From Durusdinium trenchii (Eukaryota; Sar; Dinophyceae; Suessiales; Symbiodiniaceae): a stretch of DNA of 64,000 bases. Shown one piece after another: positions 49,162 to 61,100 of the stretch (positions within the stretch are counted from its first letter, which is position 1; every line of letters starts with the position of its first letter). Location: the NCBI GenBank assembly GCA_963970005.1, contig CAXAMN010004080.1, positions 8,024-72,023 of the forward strand. The letters are read 5' to 3'. The notes under the pieces are model-generated. The model did not search any database. It saw nothing but the letters and a program-made list of their open reading frames with translations, and was not told the DNA's origin. The position numbers and the translations under genes were made by a program.

Positions 49162-52100
49162 CTGTCTCAGCGCCGCACTCGGCGCCGCGACTCGACTCAT
49201 CGCGCTTGGGCGACCCACGTGCCGCGGGCCACGTTTCGTTGGGTGGCGACTCGGCCAGGTCACTTCGGTGAGACACGCAAGGCGTTCATGTGCGCTACTA
49301 GTAACTTAGTATTGCAGGCAGTCTCTGGGATTGGGCACTAGTATTCTGCGCTTAACCTTCACTAGTATGCTGCCTCTGCTCCTTCTGCCCTTCCAGAGTG
49401 GTGCTTCCAAGTGTCGTCCAGAACGCTGCACCCAGGGTGAGCTTGGATTTCTGACCCGCAGAGAAGCCACCGATCTCCCGGTGCAAGATCATGTCTTCAT
49501 CTAAGCCTCGAAAAATCTCGCGACACGGTTCGCGGCAGCGGAACCTTCCGACAACGGACGATTCATGAGATCCGCCCCTCGGGCCTCTGCTTTGGAAGGG
49601 CCGCAGCGGCCTTCGGCTTGAGGTTTGGTCATCTCTACCCCTGAACAAAATGATCAAGTCATTTCTTGGTCCAACCCCCATAAGTGACATCCTCACCCCG
49701 AACTTTATCCTTCGCCGGCGAGGGTTGGTCAAACTGGCGGACAGGAGACCAAACTGCTCCAGATGCTTGACGATCTCCTTCTGCGTCAGTGGCCGTTGAT
49801 CAATCCCCGCAGTTTGTGCTGCTATTCGCTCATCATAGGCCTTCGCAAGGCTCGTCGGACGGTTTGATCGCTGCAGGTACAGGTGCTACACCGGTCGGCT
49901 TAGGTACTGCCTACACCGTACCTTGCAAGAAAGGACTGCATTGCGCAGCAGTTTGCCACAATGACTCCATATCGGATTATGGTGACTATGGCCTTGTGTC
50001 TGCGTTTGCCTATGTTCTCCATGCATTTGACCCAAGGCTTCTTAACCTCAAAGGCCTTGACTGCTTCTTCCTCAACAAGCCTTCGCCAAGCCAATCTGGT
50101 CCAACTTCTTCAACTTGGACAAGTTCTCGAAGGTGTTTTGCTTCGGATCATCACAGCCTTTTTGCCCGTTCCGAGCCCACGCAAGCTGGACAAGCCCGGA
50201 CAGGAAACACAGACCATGGACCATGGAGACCCCAAAAGCGGGTTACTCAAAGACTCCAGGCAGTCCTGCTCAGCTCGATTGACTATCCGAACACAAAATC
50301 AATGTAACGCGTGTCAAACCCACTGGTATCTAACGAAAAAGGACATCCAAACTACAAGAGGTCAGGATTGTAGACCTCAGGCTTCACTCCTCAGTCTTTG
50401 GATGGATGTCCCCGACGTTGGCTCACATGGACTGAGAAGACTCCATTCATTGCTCTCCGAAGCCAGCTGCTCTTTGGATCCCTGAACACCTATCCACTAC
50501 CTGTACTGTTGATCAGGGTCGACTTCGTTCTATACTGTCTATTATGTCATCTTATTTCTATTATCAATCAAACCTAACCATAGGTATCTATATATATAAG
50601 AATCTGTTACCATCAGCTGCAATCTATCTATTCCATTCTGCATCTAAAGCAACAATATGACAGTCTTGTCGAGTCTACTTGTCAACTTGTCTGAATGCTA
50701 CTTAGCTGTCTTTTTCTTCCCTCTTTGTCCATCTACTTGTCCATCTACTTGTCTACCGACCCTCGCCCGATGTGTTCAAACCCTTTGACCAGCGGCCCTT
50801 CCATTGCACTTCATAGAGCACTTCGTTCCCGCGCACGACGCGGCTTTGGATGCTTCCAACCTGCCGCTCAAATGCCCAACCTGTGGCTACTTCGAGCTTT
50901 ATACTAAGTGGCCATTTCGATGTTGCCAACTTGCTTTCGATGTTCCCACTACAAGGATTTCCACCCGCCCAAGCAATTCGAACCACAAAACATTGGACAT
51001 ATTCTCTAACACACAAGTCACGGCGCGCCTCGAAGCCATACTTCCCGTACTCACGCGCCAGGTCGCTTCGGCGCTTGGCCACCTCCTCGTTGGGAGGCTC
51101 CATGAGCCGCCGCTGGAGCGCCTCCAGGCGTGACGAAAGGTTGCAAAGCGGATTTGTTCGAGAGAAGAGCATTAAACCTACTGTAATGGCCTCCAACGCA
51201 CATCAACTTGTCGGATTCTTTTCGGGCGCGAAGAGACATCGCAGACTGTCCCAAAGGGTTTGACATCAGCTTGAAGGGCAGCTGTGGATGATCTCTTGGC
51301 TGCACTGCAATGGTCGAATCTTTAATGGTCGAATCTGTGGGAAATGTGATAAAGCCTGACTTGCTAGATACGTCCGAAGAGCGTCAATGCAGAAAATCTA
51401 AGCCTTGGCATCATTGTCTGAAAACAAAACAGAAGCACACTCGACTTCCTTCATGGAACATGCAGCACACTCGGTCTCCTCCCAGCCTCGTCGTATCCGT
51501 TCTGGTAGCGCTTCTGAATGTACACATAAGGCGTACTATTCATAAACTCTGCCAGGTGGAACATGTGCTGCTGGGCGATGTAGGCCAAGCGCAAGTTTCG
51601 ATGCTTGTAGACCTGGCGCTGTGGAGCTGTCTTTGAGAAACATATTCTGCGGGAGCTTATATGATCCAATAATTACTACAGTGCTATAACAAATCCTTCC
51701 AAGTTGGAAGCTGCATATTGTTTCTTGATGTTTCTTGTCCCTGTGTCCGTGTTCCTGTTCGGAAAAAGTAGTGGTTCTTGACGGACCGTACAAACCGCCC
51801 AACTTCCTTTTCCGCTTTGCAATTGAAAGCTGGTCAGACAGCAATATCTTGGATATTCGCTATGCATCGCATGTTTGCACATCAGGACTTGCCCAGCCAA
51901 GGAGTTCTTTGGACAGCTGGTTTGTGGAAATTGATCCTCCTCCTTTTCCGGCCATCTTGACTTTAACTTGTCGGATTCCTTCTCTTGAGGCTCATCCCAA
52001 TTCCAATCTGCAACCACCACAAAGAAACCACTGCGCCAGGTCCAGACAAGAGGGGTGCCCGTCCAAAGAAGTCCAGGCGGTCCAAGCCCCATCGCTTCCT

Positions 52101-55100
52101 GACCGAAGAGAGATCCCACCCTTTCGCCATCTCCTCCGGCCGGTGCAAGTGCTCTTGTCGAAGAGCACCACTCAGGGGTGCCATCGTCAGCACCCAAACG
52201 ACTCGTACGAATGACATGGCTCAGACCACGAAGGCTTCAAAAGGCTGAGGTTTACCATTTGAGCCAAGTTCTTACTGAACTCCAATGCTTGGGTCGATTA
52301 TCATTTTGAGAAAAAAGGAACAAAACACAGCAAGGCCAAGCATGGCCAGGACATCCGGGCTCTGATCCATCTATCGTTACGTCGACTGAGTCCGGGGTCC
52401 CACCTCGCCAGGAGCTTCACCACCGGGTCCAGGCACAGGCACCAGCTCTCCGCAAAGCACATTGAGCAACGTACTTTTGCCTGGCCAAGCAACGACTTCC
52501 CAACGTTGAGCAGCGAATGGACCAGAAGAATCCAACGACCTAATGACATTATCAGCTCGGGCAACCTGGAACTGGACAAAATTGTGAAGTGAACCTTAAT
52601 TGAGCCTTGAACCTTCATCTAATCACACCCTCCAAGTCTGTCTTGTTCAGCCACCTCATCCCACCCCAAAGCTCTGAGTTGGGCTCAGACCCCACCTGCG
52701 CCGTTGGCACCCACGATGCCCACCCGGCTGGTGAGACCAATCTTGCAGCTGATGTCTTTGAGGATCATGGGCCCTTCATCGTCGTAGGAGAAGAAGACAT
52801 TCCTCAAATCAGCTCCCAACCACCCAATGTCAAGTTGCCGCCGATTGGATAGCTCCCTTTTCAACACCCCTAAAGCTGGATCCTCCAATCAACAAAGAAC
52901 AGGATCTTACAAATTATATTTGTACACCTTCGACTTCAATCACTTTGAGAGTCTTGAGTTTCCCAGACCTCCTTCCCAAAACATGCGACAGCTCAAAAGT
53001 GCTGTGCTGCCCAAGGCTCTTCAACTCCATGACCGGCTTGGCTGCAGAGTGGCCCTTCAAGGTGCCAGGGATCGGGAAGGAGATCTTCGAGGATTTGTCG
53101 AAGACCGCAGCGGAGACGCCTCCGCTGGCCTTGTGCTCCTCCACTTCCTGGCAGACTCTGCGCACCAGGTGCTTCACCCACCCGGAGCCAGGAATGGGTC
53201 TAGGGCCTAGACAGGCAGGGGAGGCCCTCAGTTCACTGACGCCCAGAACGCCTCGGGGTCCACATCGTTGTCGAAGTTGTGCCTCCCCAGCAGGATGGCC
53301 TCGGCCTCCTCGTCGGAGGAGATCCTCCGGGCCTTCCGGAAGGCATCGAAGTTGCCCTCGAAGTAGTCCAGGGTGCGCTTGGCGCTGTACCTCCGTAACC
53401 GAACATCCGTTTCCTCGATTGAGTGGAGGTTCGGTGGGACCTAGGGCCGTTCGGTGCCTTTCCGTGCCGGGTTTCGACGAGGACCCAAGGCTATTGAACG
53501 ACAAGCAGCTGGATGATGTCTGTGCAGACCTTGTTCAAAAAATTGGGGTCGTGCGAAATCACCATCAACGTGGTCTTCGTCATCGACCGCAGATACTCAG
53601 AGAGCCATTCCACGGAGTCTTTGTCCTGCAGGGCGGCCATTCACCACTCCCATGTTAGTCAAAGTGTCCCAAAAAAGAGAGATGAAAAAAAAGAAACAAA
53701 AAAAAACAACTCGCATTGCTAAGCTGCCCCGGGTCCCTCCCCCATTCTCTGCGATCCGTTCACCCCGTGCACCAGTCGCATGCTCCGTTCACCCCAGGGT
53801 CCAGGTGATTGGTCGGCTCATCCAGCAACAAAATGTCGCAATCCCGCATCATGGCCTGGATGGCACAACGCTACTAGGGGCTGCTGGTCTTACTACCAGG
53901 AGCGATCGGACGCTACTAGGGGCTCCTGAGGGGTCCGGCGATGGGAACCATGGGGTCCGACCCTAGCAGCTTTGTCATACCTCATCCATGTCCATGTCCG
54001 TTCCTAAAGCTTCCGTCCGTGTGGGGAAGCTAAAGCTATACGGTTTAGACCTTGGTACAATGGGAACCCACAGCACAAAGCCCTTTCCGACCACAAGCTT
54101 TTCGATAGGCCATATCCTTGACTGCTTCTGATATATTTTATCCTGCTCCAAAGGGTGTCCAAAACAGCCAAAGGTCGTTTTTCTCTACAGCTCTTGAAAG
54201 CCTGTTGTGGTAAAGTACACATACCTCCTACTTTTGAATGCCGATCCCATCGTCGCATCATTCCCTCTGCATGGTTCAGCAAATGTTCAACGTCTGTCAG
54301 CTCTATTGGATATTGCAGTCAAAGAGTCAAAGAGTCAAAGATTCTTTATTCCCGGGTAGTAGAGTCAAGTTCCAGCTTCGTATCCCCACTGTGCAGCTCC
54401 CCCGTTCTCCAACAAACCAATCAACAGCCAAGGAGACTGAGGCCAAGAGCAGCTTCATGCGCCAACCGCCGGAGAGCTCATTTACCTCACAGGCCATGTG
54501 CCATGTGGGTGGCTTTTCTCACGCCCCCGCGGCTTGATTCGGGTGCATTTTCCCGGACAATCCATGGGACCATGTGAAACTGGTGGCATTTCCTCCAGTC
54601 TACTTCCCTTCCGGTCCCTCTCTTCACTCCTGTGCTCCCGCCAGAGGGCTGACTTGGATTGCATGGATTGTGGGAAGCCCACCTTTGTCAGTGCGGCCTG
54701 AAGCCCGGCGGTGTGAGATGGCTTGGTCAAAGAGACATGGGCTTTTCTGGGCCCACAAAGGCGAAGCCAAATGTGCCAATAGCTAGCTTGATCCCGTCAT
54801 TTTTATTTAGAGTTGCTATTTAGTTTTGGCCTGCACCCTCTCTCATGAAAAGAGAAGCACAAACCAAAAAGCATCTGAAATGGAGGCGCAGCATTCCCCA
54901 GCAAAGTGGGCAGGGTTACCAATCTCTGGTGAAAGTGGTTTTTGTTTTTGTGTATCTCTCAGATGCCAAGCTCATGCTACAGTTTTAGGCTTTCTTGAAA
55001 CGATCATTGTCCTTTGGCCGAATACTCGAAACTTGAAGCGATGGCCTCCAACCTAATATCGATGGCCTCCAACCTGATAGCGATGGCCTCCAACCTAATA

Positions 55101-58100
55101 GCGATGGCCTCCAACCTATATAATAGCGCTAACTAAAAGAATATGAGTCTGGCTCCACGTCTCCCACCTGCATCTCATCATCCTCCACCTCTTGATTTTT
55201 CAACTCCTTCCGGCAGAACTGCACCGCGTTGAGGTCGCTGGCTTCTACCAGGACCTGAGTTTGGTCATTTCCGTCTGGAAGTCTACCGGCTGGGGCAAAA
55301 AATTGAAGAACGTGTTCCACCACAAGCACCAATCTATGTCAAAAAGTGTCATACATGTGTGTCCCACCACAACGTTGAAGGCTGGTCCTCCAACCGACTA
55401 CTGCCTTCCTGCCTTTGGGACTGAAACATACTGAAACACTCTCAGTGCACGCCTCTGGCTTGACGTGGAGGGTCTTCACATCTGCAGTCATTCCAGAGAC
55501 TCCACCAGCAGCGATGGTGCTCATCAAGGTCGTCTTGCCAGCACCGTTGCGGCCCACCTCGCAGGTGACATCCCTAGTGTGTTCACCTGGCAAACTAATT
55601 TCTCCAAAGGAAAGAGGATCATCTCGTGAATTTGGGATTCTATCTTCTGGCACCACCCAGACGCCAAACACCAAACACTGCACACCGCCAAGCCGCCACA
55701 CCATACCTGCGGCCTTTTCGCAGGTCCAGAAGGGCATCCTTCAGGAGCATGTGTCCACCTACAAGTACGTCGCCCGGCTCAGAAGACTGCAGGAGTCATC
55801 GAGTTTTCCCAGTTTCCCCCGCTTCCTTTGATGAAGAGTTGGCCTCGAGAAGTTTCGGTTTCATTGTACAGTGACTGCTTCAAAATAGGTAGCACAGACA
55901 GGTACAAAATTGTGATTGGTGGGAGACCCTGCTTTACCTGACCCGTAAAAATTGAGATCTAATGTCACCACAAACTAGTGTTTGCCCCATCTCTAAAACC
56001 CCAAAACCGGATAGTCAAACCTGTTCACATCGTTCACCCCTGGTCGATTGGTCGTCTCTCTGTACAGTTAGTTACAACGATTGATTGGATCTGTAGACCG
56101 CCTCCGTACATCATGCGAAGGCCATCCAGGAAGATCAGCGAATCGCTCGAGCGCCCGGAGCGATGCTCCTCGAGGCTTTCGTCCTCGACCCCGTCCTCAA
56201 CGAAGGCCACGTTGGGAAGTCGAAGCGATGGACGACGCAACAAGCGGTAGACACATGCATCAAAACTGACCGATCTTGAGAAGAGAATCAAAGGCTACAA
56301 AAGGAACTAAGTGAGCTCAAGCTGCTCGAAAGCTGCAGCAAGTCTTTTGGACTAGGCTGCCCCAGGGCCCCAAACACCACAATTACAGGCAGAAAACCAG
56401 AGGCAAAGAGAAATCCGTCTAATTTCATCTAGCTCTAGCCCATCACGTGGGCGGCGAGGTCTGTGAGCCACCAACAAAGGCTCACAAAATGATTGCGACG
56501 GCGAGTCTTCGAGTTTGCATCTCGAGGCTTTTGAGTTGTTTCTTTTTCCGTTCATCTGCCCCACTGCTGATGCATATCGATGGCCTTATCGCAGCGACAC
56601 CCCTATGACCTTCAGAAGTCTTCTGCACTCGGAGGATCAAAGACTTTCTCCAAGAAGGCCTTGAGCTCGAAGGCTGCAATGGCGCTACCTGGCGAGGTTG
56701 GCGGGCGGCACCAGCTGCAAGGATTTGGAGGTTGCCAAAAAGAATGCAATTAATTGCCGATAAGACAGAAATTGAATAGGAACAAGAAGACAAGAATTGT
56801 CCTGCAAGGAAGGAGAAGAAAAAGGCAGATAGGGAGGAGTGAATAGTGCGACTTGCAAATGGTAAAAAGAAATAGTACAGTATATGTTAACAAGCCAGAG
56901 AAAGAAAGCAAGGCCGGCCAAGGTGGATTCGAACCACCAAAGTCTGTGAGGAAACTTCTTTCGCCGTCCAGGTACAATTGCAATGGCAAGGAAGCCGTGC
57001 ACCAAGCAAGCACCCCAAACAAGGCACCCTGTGCATGAACGCAACAGCGACACCAGCTACATCGGATCCCACCTGTTCGCTCCAGCAGCGGCTTGTCTGC
57101 CAGGGGTCTCAGCTCCTCCTCAATCGCTGCCTCCGCGCCCTCTCGGGTACGTGACTCCTTGAAAAGCGGGCAGCTCATGAAAAGCTTTCTTGGAAGCAAT
57201 CTGAGGGATACACCAAATGATTGGGTCATTCTTCCAAAGTACATTGGACACCAGGGTCTGGCCAGGAAGCCCACGAAACATGAAAGGTTCGGTTCATTGG
57301 AACTTCGCGAGGCGGACACCGCAAAGCTTCCAACGTGAACGGTGTGTTCATCCCGACTGAATCCAAAAGAACTCGCTGAGAGTTCTTCCCGTTTCGACAG
57401 CGATCGTCGACCAAATCCAAGAGTCCATGCAGCAAGAGACCAGGACCGAGCTAATGTATTTGCCTCAGCTGCGTGAAGCCAAAATAGAAACACTACTCAG
57501 CTGGAGGGTCCAGAAAGAGTTTAACCCCAAGCCTCGGTTGTGTGCCTTGCTCCGGCACTTCCACAAAAAGATCAACCTCCCACGCACCAGAAAAGCTCCC
57601 CATTTTGGACCCCTTGCTCCTCCCTTCCGCCCCGCGGCGCAGCGGCGCCGCGAAGCTCGGCATCTCCGCCTTGCAGCGCTGCTGCAGCAGCTGCGGCCGC
57701 AGCGCTGGGCGAGGCGCTACATCTGCAGCCTCCAGGGTCACGTCCATCTAAGGCGACAGGACCACAAAGCTAACCCCCAGGACCACAAAACCATAGGTTG
57801 GAAAAATGTCCTCTTCCATGTAGTTGCTAGATTGAGGGTAAATACGGGGACGGATACGAAGATTGTCATGAGCCAGGCTACGAGCTATGCAAACCTCCAT
57901 CAGCACTGGAACTCCTGGCACAACACAAAACCAAAAACACTCAACACCAACACCTTTCTACTGCTCTCCGAAAAGAAAACACATCGCCCGTCAGACGGTC
58001 GCATGCTATTTTTTTGCGGGGGGGGGGGATCACCCTTTCTGTTCGCCTGAACGCCGGACACTGGGGTGACCCAGCCTTGCACTCGCTCTCCAGCGTCTCG

Positions 58101-61100
58101 ATGTCGTTGGCATCCTGCGCAAAGAGCACCCCAGCGGCTCCCACCTGGGGCTCCACCGCCTCGAAGCCCGACTTTTCGCCTGCCTGGAAGCCGAAGTGGA
58201 GGGCACGGTGGATGTGGGGGCGTCGGGGTCATAGCGTGTTCCAGGTGCTGGGAAAGACAATTAAGCTATATATAATATGAATCACCTGTGATGCTAGGGA
58301 CTAGGGATGATATTCAAGGCAAATGGGGAATTACGACTACACGAACCGCAGGGTTTGGATTGAATGATCAAGCCAAGCCTGTGATGTCTGGTTTGTTCTG
58401 AATTACTGTAAGCGATTCAGCAGAAGTGCTGACCAACTCCACCTCAGAAATAATCATGTCAGATCATGTCCAAAACGTGGAGGATTGGTCCATGACGTTT
58501 CCCTGTCGGCACCTCAAGCTCCTTCAGGCACTGCTCTGCGGCTTTCTTTTGGGTGGGGGTCCCTTGCTGCAATGCCTTGAGCACTGCAAGCAGCAGGGGT
58601 AACACCTCCGCCTGGCGAGAGCGAGATGACAAGGCTCGATGACCTGAATTTGAAGTGATTCCGTTGGTGGTTCTAAAGTGTGGTAAACCCACTCTAGAAA
58701 ACCCCTGCCACACAGTGTGCTAGAATCCTGCCCATCACGTCATAAGATTTCGACGCTTGAGATGTTTGGAAAAGAGTTTTGAGAGCCAAACCTATCCGCT
58801 GAAGCCGCATGAATGTGGCGGCCTTTGCTTTGGGTCCACTCTGCAGCTTCTCCTTCCACAGCAGGGTGGCCATCCGGCGCACGTCGTGGTGGTCGTCGGT
58901 GCGGGCGATGAAGATGGAGACCAGAAGGGAATGCCGATGGAAAGGACTCAGGCAATCCATGCTAAGGAAGTCCTCAAAGGACAGTGAAACCTGCATCACA
59001 AAACAATGTCCTTATATAATATGTCTTAAGTTGTTTTCAGAAAACAAAAATAAAGTGGTCAGAATCAGTGGGATGCGTGTGTGTGTGTATTTATATATAT
59101 ATACATATTTTTGGATTGATTGATTCCTGGCGATCCTGATCAATGCACACTTAAGGAACTTCAAGCAGCCTCTTCTAATGCACACCATGGCAGTCCTGTC
59201 CAAACTTGATGCCTTCGCTGATTTTTTCGCAGAAGGCAAAAAACAGATCCATCGCGCGAGTGCGTGGTTCTTCTTCTTGGAAGAAGAGAGCCTCCAGCTT
59301 TCAGTCTCAAAGCCATCGATGTTTTTGATACATTGAGTTGTCACTCGATTCCGATGCCTATGCACTTCAGCCCAGAGAACTCAAACCAAAATTGTGCTTC
59401 TTTCTTAAAAGAAGAATTGGATACGGTTCGGAACTTCCGTTCTAGAAAGCTAAAGAACACCTACTAGCAATTGCCTCCAACCGAAGAGCGATGGCCTCCA
59501 ACCCTGAAGAGCGATGGCCTCGCCTCTTGCATGCGCGGAAGCAGCAAATGGGGAGCTGTGGCTCCATACTCCTCGATGAGCGTCTTCACCGCCGCCACGG
59601 CCTCGGCCGTAGAGCCCGACCGTTGGGGACATGGGAAATCACTTGAGGTGGATTCATGGCAGCATACACCTCGCAAATCGTTGATTCCGAAGCAGGGGGC
59701 CCGGGTCCCTGCCGCCCCTGCCTGCTTGTGGACGACTTCCGACTCCTCCTGCAAGGCATTCCTGTGCGTGGCTTTTGGAAGACTCAGCAGAAAGGGGCAC
59801 CGCTTTTTGTGGCAGGCTTTCTTGCACAACAGGCTAGAACACTGCCACATTGCCTAGCAAGGCATTTTCCTGGCCAGGACACAATACAAAAGGCAAGCAG
59901 CGCTTCAGGTGAGGCAGGAAGGCCTCCGAGCAGAAATCAAAAAGCCCTTCCGTTTGCTCAGTCCAAGGACCCCTCAAACAGTTGACCCTCTGTCCCTCAG
60001 TCGACACCTGGACATCTCCCCGTTATGGGCGGGGGATTCTTCACTCACTCCAGGGGAGAATTGCTTCGCCCGGACACCCGCCTGGGGGCCGAGGCTGGCA
60101 ATGGCCTGGACCAATTGAAGTCCACCCGCTTTGCACTCCAAGGTCCCACCTGGATGGAACTGAAAAAACGATGGGAAACCGCTTGGCACAACCGATGGGA
60201 TGTGCAACTGTTAAACTGGCGACTTCCTAGTTGCGTTCACTAGGTGGTATTTGGGGGCAAAAGATTGGCTTTGTTGCTTGTGGTTGCTCAAAGTAGTTGC
60301 CCAAGCATGCCGTGCCTGATGGAATGCGTGGCAAGACCACTTCGTGCAGGCAGCCTGTGCTTTGAGCAGCTGGACGGAGGGACGGACGGACGAACCCAGC
60401 TCCCGAAAGCTCTCTGCAAATCTCCGCGTGAAACCCTTCCGATCAATACCTCAATCAATCTCCTTTTAGGTTGACTAACTGCAAAAAGGATTCAAAGTTG
60501 TTTTCAGGTCTGGCAATTGCAGTCCATGGATCGTGGAACCGTGCAATACGAGGGTGCCGCGCAATACGCAATCAGCACTGCTTGGCCGGCCAGGCTTCGC
60601 CAGCGAAAAAATTAATTAGAACATACAAGATGTTCAGCAAGCCGCAGCATGCCGCAGCATGCTTGCTGGAACGTGTCCATCACATCGTGGAACAGCAAGC
60701 GGCCCCTGTGTGGATCTCCAGCAGGGTCCGCAGCACTTCTTCGGCAGATGGTCGGTCTTCTGGCTTTGCGGCCCAGCATGTCGAAACAAGCCCTCGAAAG
60801 GCTCTGTGACAATCACTTGCATCCGGGCGAGGCTCCTCCCCCCGCCGCATAGAGCTCGACGAGGTCCTGCGGCGAAATGTAGAAGAAAGGCGTTTTGCCA
60901 GAGGTCAAGAAGTACATGATGAGTGCGAAAGCATAAATGTCCACCTTTTCGTCATAGTCCGGAGATCTCATCATCTCGGGAGCCGTGTAAGAAAAGGTTC
61001 CCACCGTTCCCATGGTCAGCGCTCTGCCCATAGGTTTCGCAGCAGCTGATGTCTTGCTTACCAACCTGCCAGTTCCGAAGTCAGAAACCTTTACATCAAG

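Noticed and set aside
56880-57010. Complete tRNA gene
   Set aside because: Only the T-arm is present. I could not find an acceptor stem, D-arm, anticodon arm or A box at usable spacing.
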